From Melocanna baccifera (Eukaryota > Streptophyta > Magnoliopsida > Poales > Poaceae): a stretch of DNA of 64,000 nt. The translations under genes were made by a program, and so were the position numbers. Location of the stretch: contig CM070679.1 in NCBI GenBank assembly GCA_036346265.1, positions 11,525,787-11,589,786 on the forward strand. The letters are read 5' to 3'. Of the stretch, positions 34,186 through 44,760 are shown in pieces (the first letter of the stretch is position 1; each line of letters starts with the position of its first letter). The notes beneath the pieces are model-generated. The model saw only the letters and a program-made list of their open reading frames with translations, searched no databases and was not told where the DNA came from.

Positions 34186-35365
34186 GGAGTCTTTATACAA
34201 CGGCGCACGGGCACCAGAGGCTCCTCACGCTTTCAGCAAACCGCGTGCACCGCATGGACGGCCGGCTGCGAGTGCAGGGGCGGGGCACACAAGCTCAAGG
34301 GCCTGCACCTCCGCAGAAGGGAGACGACGCAACGCGCTGCCGGCGGCGCCACGCGGGCGCGGCTCCCGCAGACGGAGGTGCCCAATGACGCCGGGACCGT
34401 GGGCGTTCGAGCTCGTGACGCAGGATCGCCCCAATAAGGCGGCGCGAGCTCGATATCAAGCCTCCGTTACCAGCCAAGCCGAAGGAATGGGAGCGCCCGT
34501 GCAGGCCCCCCTCAAGGACATGCCTTCCCGAGCTGGAGGAGTCGGAGCCCGTCCCTGGAGCAGCACGGCTCCCTGCAGCACCGCAAGCACCAAGATCCCT
34601 CTCATCCCAAGCGTCCCACAGCTAGGGAATGAGACTGGGGGAGAGGACAGACGCCTGTGCGGGACAGCACGGTGGGACGTGGCCTCGCAGACGCGACGTA
34701 GAAGTCTACTACCAAAGTTAGGAGCTGCCTTGATGAAGTACAAGTGAATTGCCCACCACCCCGCACCAGCCAAGGCTCTTCGGCGAGCCAGCGAGGGGAA
34801 CATACATCGCGGTGTCGCACCCGCCTTGTATGGGCGGGATGTCTGGCCCCGCGGTACTCCCGGCGGCATCAGCCGTGCTTCGGAACCCTCAGCGCTATCA
34901 GTGCCTACCAGCAAGCAGGAAGAAGCTGAGGCGTACTAAGGACGGTGAGTCCGCCAGGGGTAGTTGCGGGGCGCGATGTCTAGGAAGACGAGTGCCCTTC
35001 ACTTGGCCGCTCGCCCCTTTTAAAGAGCCCTGGAAGCAAGACCGCGAAAATTATACCTCAAGAGTCCCATCGCCTGCCCTAGGGGCATGTGGTGCAATAG
35101 TGCCGCCCCACTTCAGTTGCAGGGCTCCGCCAACTACACTCCACGCGTCCCCCTATCCCCGGGACGATGGCAAGGGACACCTCCCCCGCAGCCGTACAGC
35201 GCCAAGTGCAGAGCGTCATTAATCTCGCCACAGCTGTCCCGTCGGTATCTGGAACTGCGGGGCAACAGTCGCGCCCGTGAGGCCCCTATCGACCGCGGGG
35301 GATGGGGCCTATGGAGCTAGGGTTCTGTCATTCCTCAGGCCTGCCTCATCCTTATCCCGCCCAGC
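34186..35365. other. GC-rich interior of the gypsy element, no gene
   Basis: Several long open stretches exist in many frames because of high GC content, but none shows family motifs. Nothing supportable found. Confidence 0.5.
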
Positions 35366-35860
35366 AGTAGGGGACGGAGCGCTCGCACATCTACTTCAAC
35401 CAGACGCCAGCTCCGCTGCCACCACTTCGAAGGGTAGGGGACGGAGCGCTCGCGCGTCTACTTCGACTAGACGTCAGTTCCGCTTCCACCACTTTGAAGG
35501 GTAGGGGATGGAGCGCTCGAGCGTCTACCTCGACCAGGCGCCAGCTTCGCTGCCACCACTTTGAAGGGTTGGGGACGGAGCGCTCGCGCGTCTACCTCGA
35601 CTAGGCGCCAGTTCCGCTGCCACCACTTCGAAGGGTAGGGGACGAAGCGCTCACGTGTCTACCTCGACTAGGCGTCAGCTCCGCTGCCACCACTTCGAAG
35701 GGTAGGGGATGGAGCGCTCGCGCGTCTATGTCGACTAGGCGCCAGCTCTGCTGCCACCACTTTGAAGGGTAGGGGACGGAGTGCTCGAGCGTCTATCTCG
35801 ACCAGACGCCAGCTCCGCTGCCACCACTTCAAAGAATTGGGGACGGAGCGCTCGCACGTC
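35366..35860. repeat. Tandem array, about 68-bp unit, about 7-8 copies
   Basis: The unit starts aggggacggagcgctcgcgc, continues 'gtctacctcgactaggcgcc' and ends 'ccaccacttcgaaggg'. Starts are near 35370, 35436, 35504, 35572, 35639, 35706, 35774 and 35840. Units differ at a few positions each. Confidence 0.9.
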
Positions 35861-36290
35861 TATTTCGCTTGGACGTCTGCTCTATGCCAACCTCAAGCGT
35901 CTACCCCAACTAGCCAACAAACTTTACAACAAAAGCACAAAGCGGATGCGCCCAAAAACGACGGCGGGGACAAACGTTTCAGCTTATCCATCACGCTGCT
36001 ACACAGTGATTACAAAGCCCACCAGGCCAACGCTACTCGTCCGGGTTCGCCTGGACGACCTCCCGCGCCAGAGCCTCATCCGTCGAGGTTCGATTTGCCC
36101 AGAAGTTCAGCGAGTCCTCGGCCCGCCACCAGCGCCGGGTCACGGCGTCAGCAATCAGCAGACGGTCCCCATCGGGCAGCTGCTCGGAATAAAACAACGC
36201 GGTTGGTCAAAGAACGACAGCAATTTTCACTTCATTCGCAGCATGGAGTACACAGGTTACAATACACACCGGCGCACAAGAACCTCGAGG

Positions 36291-39066
36291 TCACACCTGC
36301 TTTGAGCCGTCGACCCCGTCATCGTCGCGCCGGGCAACTCCATCCAGCCACTCACCAAGGTTCCCCTCGCCGTACATGTTCCGCCGCAGCTCCACCTTTG
36401 CCGCAGCCTCCCCGATGTACTCCCAGATCCGTTCGTGGAAAAACCGAACGGCGGGCCGAACAGCGCGCACAGCACCAGACATCACTTCGGCCCCAACAGG
36501 CATCTCCAGCTGCGGGTCGTCCAGTTCATCAACATGACGGTAGCCCCGGTGTTGGAGGAGAGAACACACCAGGCATGCCGTCACGTAGGAGCAGTGATTG
36601 CCAAACGTCGTCGCGGCGGCCTGAGCGAGATCGGCCGCTTCCCCAATCCGTCGAAGTGTCCGTGAAAGCTCTGCGGGTCCGAATGAACGGGGTGGCACTT
36701 CGGCCACAAGGTTTTCAAGGGTACCCTCCAGGGCCAGCATAACCTCCCATGTTGTCGCCGAGGCGGCACCCAGCGCCTGATCCCGCTCCCTCAGAGACGC
36801 AGCAAGGCAGCCCTTCTCTTCCTCCAGCACGGCAACCTGCTAGAGCAGGCCGTCCCGCTCCTCCACTGCTGCCTGCCGAGCCAATGCCACAAGCTCCGTG
36901 GCATAGGAGACGGCCCCCGTGCGTTCCATTTTCAGGCGTCGTATGCTGTCGTCCTTAACGGAATACGCCTCCTCCGATGCGCGAAGGGCTCCTTCGGCGA
37001 CGCGCAACCGGTCCTCCAAGGCCTCCCGTTCCCGGACATAGGCCGCCTGCAGCGCCCGGCTAAGGGCGAAAGTCTACGCAATAAAACGATTAGTACACCT
37101 CCCAGGGGCCGTGTGCTGATCAGGATTAGACACTTACCCACATTTCGGCGACCTCCACCACGCTCTCAAGCAGTCCCGACCCGCAAACCTGCAGCGCATC
37201 GCTGTCTAGGCTCGCAGCCGCGCTATCTGCGACCCCTCGCCACGCTACCAGCACCTCTGCTCGAGGGACGAAGTCCGCCAGATGTCGGGCGGCATCCGCG
37301 GCGATAGCTTCTTCGGCGGCGCCGGATGTCCCTTCTAAGCAAACGTCCTCGTGCTTCGAGGGCTACCCGCATTCGGGGAGCCATGTTGCTGCAATGGGAC
37401 ATAGCAGTCAGCCCTACAAAGACACAGCGGGTCAAACCAAGAAATGTAAGTTTACTTTCTGCCGTGCCCGAATCCACAAGGATCTCGGCATCCCCGGCCA
37501 CCCTGCCAGGTGGGGGACCTCTGCGTCGGAGCGTAGCTCCACCAAGCCCTCACCCCTGGCAGCCGCAGACCTGCTCGGGGCCGTGGGGACACCGAGGCGC
37601 TCGGTGTCTGAGTCGAAGTCCTACAGGGTTCCGACCTTGCTCGCTACAACGAACCCCCTCGACGAGCGAAGGGGCGATTGTGTGCAGGGCCGCTTCGCCT
37701 TCGAGGAGTAAGAGGGCGGCCCTGCCTCGGAAACCGCCGTAGGAGGAAGTCCCACCGTGGCAGGAACGGACTCCGCCCCAGCTCTGCCTCAACGCCGGCT
37801 GGCGGCGAAGCAGCCCCCGCGCTCGCCTCCAAGTCGGCATGTTTCGCCGAGTCGGCACCCGCGCCCGCTGGTACTCCCTCCCCCACGGAATCGCGGAGAG
37901 GTGGACTTGGGGCCAGAACAGTGCGCTCTGGCACCCTAATGCCCAAGGCTTCGCACACGCGGTTCAGCCGCCCCAGACCTGCCTCCGCGGTCGCAGCTAC
38001 GCGCAGTGTGTGTTCCCTGGCCGTGTACGGTCCGAGGAACGCACCTACCGCACGCTCCACGTCTTCCAGGGAAGCACCTGCGAGGGGCACAGGGGCACGT
38101 TGTAAAAACAACAGCCCCAAGGAATAGCATACGAAAGCAACCTCCAGTGCAACTTACGCGGACCGGAGGGTTTCGGCAGCGAACACACGGACGGGCAAAC
38201 GTTGTCACACCGAAGCTTCCCAGGAGTAACACGCCACTCCGCGGCAAGTGGCGCCACGCCATATGTGACGAATTCCTCAGCGAGGTCGCGCATGTTGAAG
38301 CGGGCGGTGATCCCCATAAGCCTCTGCGCTATTCGCTCATCCTCATCATCTATTGGCGCGTCGGGCGTGGTATTAACCGCCACCGGCCGCCCCGAACATT
38401 CAAGGCCACTACCGCTCACCACGCGGTGGTAGAACCACCGCCTCATCCAGTTCGGCTCCCACTCCACCCGACTCGACTCCGCGGGAAAAATCTTCTCGCA
38501 CTGCGGATGCAAGACAAGGTCGACGCTGCCGAAGCCGGGTAACGCCCCGTCCCCCTGGTCCTCCGACGCACACCAGACATCGTGGAGAAACGCGAACAGT
38601 GACGCCGTCGGCCAGCACACCTCCATGCGTAGCGCCCAGCTATACACGGCAAGACGGGCTATCACATTCGGCGTTATCTGCGCCAGCTCAAGCCCCAAAG
38701 CCCGCAGGACGTCCCCGACAAGTCGGGCGGCCGGAATGCGCAACCCCGCCTCGAAGTAGGCGACGAACACGATCGCCTCCGACGTGTCAGGATGCGGTTC
38801 AGTCTCGTCGCCCGCGGGCAATCGCACCTCCCGACGGTCCGACAGCTTCCCTTTTCGCGTAGAAAGCCACCAATCGTCTCTTCCGTCACCAGCGTCGAGC
38901 CCAGGACACAGGAGCATGGACCCCCTATTTTCTCCGCCGCTGTCCACCATTTGTCCACATGAGCGGAGTCGCGCCCCTCGAGTGTGTATCCCACCTCGAG
39001 CGACGACGGCCGCCGAAAGACAGCGCTATCATCGGCCGGCTGGGCGAGCGTTCCGTCGTGTTCCAT
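36291..39066 (-). pseudogene. PF04195-type ('putative gypsy type transposon') gene, spliced, antisense in the element
   Basis: It is read on the minus strand. Exon 1 runs 39066-38159 from ATG (MEHDGTLAQPADDSAVFRR) through VAYFEAGLRIPAARLVGDVL and ITPNVIARLAVYSWALRMEV, the core typical of this family. A one-base shift near 38848 breaks the frame, and the exon ends at a GTAAGT donor (38153-38158). Exon 2 starts at 38077 after GCAG (ASLEDVERAVGAFLGPYTAR). A further exon ends at 37138 (LESVVEVAEMW) before GTAAGT. The last exon (37073-36291) is a predicted coiled coil (REREALEDRLRVAEGALRAS; EEEKGCLAASLRERDQAL) and has an in-frame TAG at 36841-36843. The middle exons, 37300-37650, are unclear. Function of the family is unknown to me; it is common in grass gypsy elements. 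Confidence 0.65.
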
Positions 39067-39329
39067 CGTCCTCCTAGAGCTCCGCCACAAAGCAGGCCGC
39101 AAGGAAGACAGGAGATTGGGCGTGTGACCAGCAGCTAGAAGGCAAGGCGGCGAAAGTGCGGGTGGCGTAATGCAAGAGGTATTTACAACCCCCGCGTCTC
39201 CCACGCCATCGGTGAGCATAACTGCTGGGAGGCGAACCGCCCACCTTCCCACGATCGCGACCGTAGTGGCGCACCTAATTATGCGCGCCAGGCCCGGTCA
39301 AGCAACGGTCACACCAAAGGGCCTGACAG

Positions 39330-40870
39330 CGCACGACGCGCCAATAGCGCCCCGCCACGCGTCCGCTCGGGAATCTATGCAAAACAACCTGGCTCCGCCT
39401 TCGACGACATCTTTGCCTCCGCGAGGTAGCCCCGGGTCTACCTCCGGCTGCGACGCGCACTACACCGCCGGGCGGCACGCCAGAGACGCCCGCCGAGGGC
39501 GCCGCGAGCGTACCATTCAGCGAAGGCCGCGCCGACGCGCAGCCGCCGATCCACGAGGGGCGTCGTCACCAAAGCTCACACTGGACGCACCAGTCCGGTC
39601 CTTCCACCGCGGCCGCGCCACTGCCGGTGGTCGCCGAATATCCCGCTCGAAAATAGGCCTCCTTCAGTTCATCAACATGGCAATATTCTTCTGCATGTTC
39701 ATGAACTGAAGAAGGCATATTTTCGAAGTCAACATCATCTCAGCTACGCCCGGAAGGCGCTACAGCCTTCCTGGTATATATATACAGCCGCCCCCCGCAT
39801 GGGGAAACCAACCGGCTGAAGTCGAAGCGACGCGGTCGCCCATGTGCGGACAAGCGCAACCGGCGGAAGTCGAAGCGATGCGGACACTCATGTGCAGGCG
39901 ACGTCCCACCTTGTTGCATCTACGCACCTCGCCTGCGTCGATGAAGTCTCGGCCCCCGTAGGCCAGCTGCGACTCCACCTATGGACTCCAGCCCCAGGTT
40001 TGTGTGGCCACGATCAAGACCGACACGCCAATAGCGCCCCGCCACACCTCTGCCCGGGCATCTGCGCACAGCAACTCCAGCTCCGCGCCTCCGCCTTCCG
40101 CGAAGCCTTCGCCTTGGCGGAACGACTTCGGCTCCGCCCTCGACAAGACCTTCGCCTCCGAAGGGCAACCCCGGGTCCGCCTTCGGTTCTCACGCAACTG
40201 CGCGTCGGCACGCCGCGCCAGAAGGCACCCTTCCTACTTCGGTGGCTCGGGATAACCCGGCACTCGCAGCACATCATATCTCTTCACTCTTAACACAACC
40301 GTTTCGTACCCTAATGTGTCCCACGCCTTCCCATGGATGCTAGGTTGCAGAGAGCGCCGGCGTGGCAGGTCAGTCGGAAGGCGCGCGCTCGCGGACGCAA
40401 ATGATGGCCCCAGGCTCGGAGGCCGAAGTCCAGCGGTACACCCCCTTTGCACGAGGGGCGCAAGTCTTCCCGCCAACTCAAGAATGTACCTTCTTCCGTC
40501 CACAAGCATGCACAGAGTGCCCCAACTGAAGCTAACCCTGTTGCATGCTCGTGAGCGGAAGAGGCATATTCTTGAGACAAGCTGTCCCAGCAATACTTTG
40601 TCATGCCGCTACGGCCGCATATATAGCCGTTCTCAGGAAGCGCAACCGACGGAAGTCGAACCGTCGCGGCCGACCACGCGCGTCCAACCGGCGCGATTGC
40701 TCACGCGTATGCGACGTCCCAACCCCCCGCGCCTGCCTGCTCCTCCCGCATCGACAAGGTCTCTGCCTCCGCAGCGCAACTGCGACTCCGCCTGAACCGC
40801 CCAGCGCACGACTTCGACATCGACTCCGCTGCGGACCCGCGGCTTCGACTCCATGGAGCCACAAGGACAT
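39330..40870. repeat. Diverged direct repeats inside the gypsy element
   Basis: 'acgccaatagcgccccgccac' recurs at 39338 and 40028, each followed by 'tctgcncgggaatctgc' and a 'ctccgcctccg' stretch. 'gaagaggcatattnt' with a downstream 'atatatagccg' recurs at 39711-39790 and 40556-40630. 'accggcggaagtcgaagc' recurs at 39817, 39858 and 40647. This is a duplicated block of roughly 700-850 bp. Two TATA-like sites (39775, 40618) are included. No gene seen in 39067-40990. Confidence 0.6.
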
Positions 40871-40990
40871 ACATGCGTCAAATCATCTTCGCCCACAATC
40901 ACACAACGTCAGAGGCCGCAGGGACGGAGGGGGCCAAAGGGCTCGGCAACATGGTTTCGGCCTATGAAGTCCTTCACCATGAGAGGCTCC

Positions 40991-41226
40991 TGTCGTAGGG
41001 GTGGCCCCCACCTAAACCCAGCTAGCCTGTTGAGAAGGTTATAAACCATGTAAATGACGTAGCTTGCCCTCAAAGGGAGGCTCGGTGTAAGATTACGATG
41101 GTAAAGACGCTCCTTACGAGGAAGCATATATATCATGACCAGCCCTTGGGAAAGACCCAAGAGGACATTGCTCACCTAACTCTCCACTACCATACATCTC
41201 TCTCTGTTTGGTCTGTAGCCACAACA
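40991..41226 (+). repeat. 3' LTR (236 bp)
   Basis: Copy of 30648-30885, followed by the second CTTAG. The sequence before it (ccatgagaggctcc) is only a weak polypurine tract. Confidence 0.9.
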
Positions 41227-42143
41227 CTTAGCTTCAGTATATTTCCTCTTTGTTCTTCTGGAGCTCGTGAGGATAAAAAATTTAGAAGCAATATACTTTG
41301 TGATATTACTCCATCGTAATCGATCTAGACATCTAACTAATCTGATATGCTACTTAGTTTTCAACATAAAATATCTAATAGTTCCTGTGAAATTGCTAAC
41401 ACATATGTGTGCGTCACAATGCATCTAGCCGAGCAATCAAGCCTGATTGAAACGTGTACGCTTAGCCCACGACCTGGTCAAAAGCTATCCTTTATTTTCT
41501 TTTCCATCCGTCCCGTCGTCGTTGCCACAGAAGAAAGCCCTCAAACTCTAGTTGATTTTCCGTTTGGAATCCATTTAATTTTCCTCAAACTCTAGTTGAT
41601 TTTCCGTTTGGAATCGATTTAATTTTCCTCAAAAATGATTTGAAATCCCTCGAAGCGAGTAGAAAGTTTCAGAATATAAAGTTGAAAGCCCTTGATTTGG
41701 ATTTTTTTTTTGAGTTGAAAGTGGAAGTAAAAGTCGAATGTTGAAATGCCTATTTTTTATTTGAAAGTGTTCAAAATCATGAGTTGAAAGTTTTTGTTTT
41801 GTCATTTTAGAGCGGCAGAGTCGACACACGGCGGGCGGCATTCTAACCGGCGCGGTCGGGATGCACGCTGTCAAAATTCGCTTAGCACACGTAACTCGAA
41901 TTTGTCCTCTCGGAGTTGATCTCATGTGCATTGGCCAGAGCCCACCATGCACAGTATCCAAGAATCAAAGCCTAAATGAACCAATGTATATAGCGTTTTA
42001 TCGCCATCCATCCATGTGCTATCCATCCACTGTTTAATACGCAGGAGCGCTAACAAGAACCTCAAGTTTCCCTAGATGAACAAAAACCTCGCGCTGCTAG
42101 TGAATCGATAGGTAATATGACAAATCGCATTCGATCCATGGGA

Positions 42144-42402
42144 CAGCCACCTCGAGAGTCCGTGTATAAATACAGAAATACAATGTTCGATCGACTTTGA
42201 TTCTGTAATATCTTTCTGTCTTCTTTTCTGAAACACAATGAGTAGCATACTATTAGTTAGATATTTTACATCACTAATTTATTATATTTATTTCCTAAAA
42301 AATTAGAATTAAAATATTACTTACATTTTCAACCATTCCAACTATTACTCGTCAATTCAACACGCACGGTCAGCCACCTCGAGAGCCCGTGTATAAATGC
42401 AG
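42144..42402 (+). promoter_or_regulatory. CPS promoter with duplicated TATA block
   Basis: 'cagccacctcgagag(t/c)ccgtgtataaat' occurs at 42144-42175 and again at 42371-42402, 227 bp apart. Each contains TATAAAT (42165-42171; 42392-42398). The second lies 77 bp before the CPS start codon, a normal distance. The first is followed by an AT-rich stretch with no gene. A duplicated core promoter is therefore visible. Confidence 0.65.
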
Positions 42403-43299
42403 ATCGATGGTGGCGAGGAGTACCTCATGTACTCAGCCAATATCCAATAGTTGTACGAGAGAGAGGGAGAGAGGATGCAGGTCTTAACTGCTGCACTCCC
42501 GCACGCTCCCTTGCTTGGCCGGCCGGCGGCTGAACCATGGCGACGACCTTTCCTGCAGCTACGTGCTCGGCGTCGACGACGTGGTAACGACCATGATCTA
42601 TCTATCTCCTGACCTGATCCGACGCATGCGGTTGATGAAGAACATGAGAGACCTAACGAGCTATGTATGAGCATGTTAAGCCTTGCTTGTCACAAAAAAG
42701 AATCTATCTTTCTTCTTTCTACTCAGGGATTCCACGCTTGGTATTCCATACTTTTACTTTAGTGTTTTATTGTGAAATACATCGATGGCCCATATATATT
42801 TTTGTCAAAACTTCAACTATAGTTTATTTTATCAGGTTGGTTGACAAAAACAAAAGTAATTATATCTTTTTTTCACAAATATTGTATACCTCCATTATTT
42901 TTACTTGTCGTTTCAAACATCACCACAGTCTTAATACACAGTTTTCACCATTATTTTCCTAATTATATGTTAGTAAAAATAATTTAAAATTAATTATATC
43001 AAAATATGTTTATGACAAATCTATCGTTTTCATGTAACAAATACAAATAATTTAGTGTATGTTAAGGGTCAAATTTTTAAAAGATTTACTCTACATATTC
43101 TAAAATGACATACAAAAAAGAACGGAGAGAGTATAACTTTAGAATTCGATACCAGATACATATATAATCACTAGGTTTACAAGAAATAAGATCTGTACTA
43201 AGTAGGATGTTCCATACAGACACACACACATTTTCAGATGTAGTTACTCCCACTTCTACTATATCATCTAAATAAATATAAAATACTTCTTTATCCTTT

Positions 43300-43935
43300 G
43301 AGTACACATATACTAACTATAAGATACTCCAATGTGGTACATATGAAAAATTGCAAGGGAGTCTATGGTTTTTAGCATATTTTGCAAATACCTTCATATC
43401 CATATAAAAAAAGTAATATATCTAAAAAAATATGCATACCATCTCTAGAAAATCGTACATACCATCTAGATGATCTTATATACTCATATATTACACATTC
43501 ATATCCTCCGTTGCATGAGATACTCCCTACAGCGTGAGATATGGCACAGGGAGTAACTATTCCTAAGAGTAGAAAAGAGGCTTTCTATAGGAAAAATACC
43601 TTCTACTACCAGGTATAGTTACTCCTATCCAAGATAGACCACTAAAACAAACTTAACATACTCCTTTATCACCTTATATATACTCATATACTGACTCTAA
43701 GATACTCTAATGCTAACCACATGAAAAACTTGTAATAGAGCACATAGTTTTTGACATATTTTGCTAATACCTTCATATTCGTACGTAAAAAGGAATATAT
43801 CCAAAAACCTGTATATACCACCTTAAAAAATACACATACCACCTAGATGTCTTATATACTCATATACTACACATATATATCATATGTTACACGAGATACT
43901 CTCTTATTTGTGAGATATGGCATAGGATATGTTGC
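43300..43935. repeat. Diverged tandem duplication, period about 370 bp, in CPS intron 1
   Basis: 'tactaactataagatactccaatg' (43312) and 'tactgactctaagatactctaatg' (43687) start two units. Each continues with 'atattttgcnaataccttcatat' and 'cttatatactcatat' and ends in 'gtgagatatggca' (43530, 43910). Non-coding, AT-rich. 43034-43300 also holds no gene. Confidence 0.75.
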
Positions 43936-44499
43936 CCTTATATTAAATGGTGTGTTACAACATAGGAAATTCAAAGTTTGAGTTGGAAATTTTTGACGTG
44001 GTATCATTGTTTGCCAATCCAGGTTCTGGAAAAACTATCCTATACAAACTAGATCCTATGTATTTTAAGATTAGACCCTACTGAGAGTATGACACGTCAC
44101 CCATAGCAACCCATTGGCTTGTTCCCCTCTGCCACGTCATTCAGCCTAGAGCTGGGAGTTGGGCCGAGTTTATCTGTGCCAGCCTGAGGCTCTACTGGCC
44201 CGGCACAGCCCAAGCATGGCACCTGCACGCCACGTGGTGGGCCGTGCCAGCATGGCATGAATGGTGGGCTGGGCTAGGTCTGGAAAGCCGGTTGTGCCAT
44301 GCTCGGGCTAACCCAACATGGGGGGCACGCCCGGCACGCGAGTGCCCACTGTGGCCTCGGCCTCCCGCCTCCCATCACCATCCTATGGATTCCCTAATCC
44401 CCACAAGCAGCCATCACAGACATCTCATGGATTCCCTAATCCACACAAGAAGCCATCACAGAGCAGAGAGAGGGGGAGTAGAGGACTAGAGGAGGAGTA

Positions 44500-44760
44500 T
44501 ACCAGATCAGAGAAGTCGTGGCCCTTGTGGTCAACGGCGAACCTAGCCTTGATGAAGTACACGACGGTGAGCTGGGCCATATAGCTGGACTCGTCAATGA
44601 AGCCGTGGATGACGGTGACAGCACCGAGGATGAGAGCATCGCCGCTGGGGACCCAATGCTAGGTGAAGATGCGGAACCCCCGCGGGTTGATGAAGGTGGA
44701 GGACGAGTGTGCAACGCCATGTCGCTCGTAGAACTCCTCAGCGTTCAGATGGTTGCCGGG
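44500..44760 (-). pseudogene. Monoacylglycerol lipase / caffeoylshikimate esterase-like fragment
   Basis: The minus strand reads NAEEFYERHGVAHSSSTFIN, PRGFRIFT, a TAG, then HWVPSGDALILGAVTVIHGF and IDESSYMAQLTVVYF, and AVDHKGHDFSDL. This is the N-terminal start of plant MAGL/CSE-like alpha/beta hydrolases (family pattern FTQRWVP, HGFTGESSW, AVDHQGHGFS). It has an in-frame stop, a small deletion between VYF and AVDH, and lacks the GxSxG serine and everything downstream. It lies antisense inside the first intron of the CPS gene. It is probably a gene fragment carried in by a transposable element. Upstream (44760-45120) is a purine/pyrimidine-rich stretch without clear coding. Confidence 0.7.

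Larger units (their letters stand above)
30648..41226 (+). mobile_element. Non-autonomous Ty3/gypsy LTR retrotransposon with antisense gene
   Basis: The LTRs at 30648-30885 (238 bp) and 40991-41226 (236 bp) both begin TGTCGTAGGGGTGGCCCCC and end AGCCACAACA. The 5-bp target duplication CTTAG is perfect (30643-30647; 41227-41231), so this is a single clean insertion, younger than the inverted duplication it interrupts. The interior has a primer site, decayed gag and protease on the plus strand, no reverse transcriptase, RNase H or integrase, two tandem arrays, and a spliced PF04195-type gene on the minus strand (36291-39066). It must have moved with proteins from another element. Confidence 0.9.
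28975..43033 (-). repeat. Arm B of the inverted duplication, split by an LTR element
   Basis: Reverse complement of arm A: PMD tail (28975-29890), copia LTR and RNase H end (29900-30647 continuing at 41227-41290), then the CPS 5' segment to 43033. If 30648-41226 and one CTTAG are removed, the sequence runs straight through in alignment with 13080-13110 of arm A. Beyond 43033 it continues into CPS intron 1, so arm B is the copy attached to the CPS gene. Confidence 0.85.

Noticed and set aside
35762..36742. 326-codon open frame on the plus strand
   Set aside because: It runs through the 68-bp tandem array and opposite the last exon of the antisense gene. Composition is arginine/proline-rich without domain motifs.
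38006..38542. Plus-strand open frames opposite the PF04195-type exon
   Set aside because: The minus strand carries the family motifs and splice sites, so these are shadows.
43086..43307. Minus-strand open frame in CPS intron 1
   Set aside because: AT-rich chance frame with no family resemblance, inside repeats.
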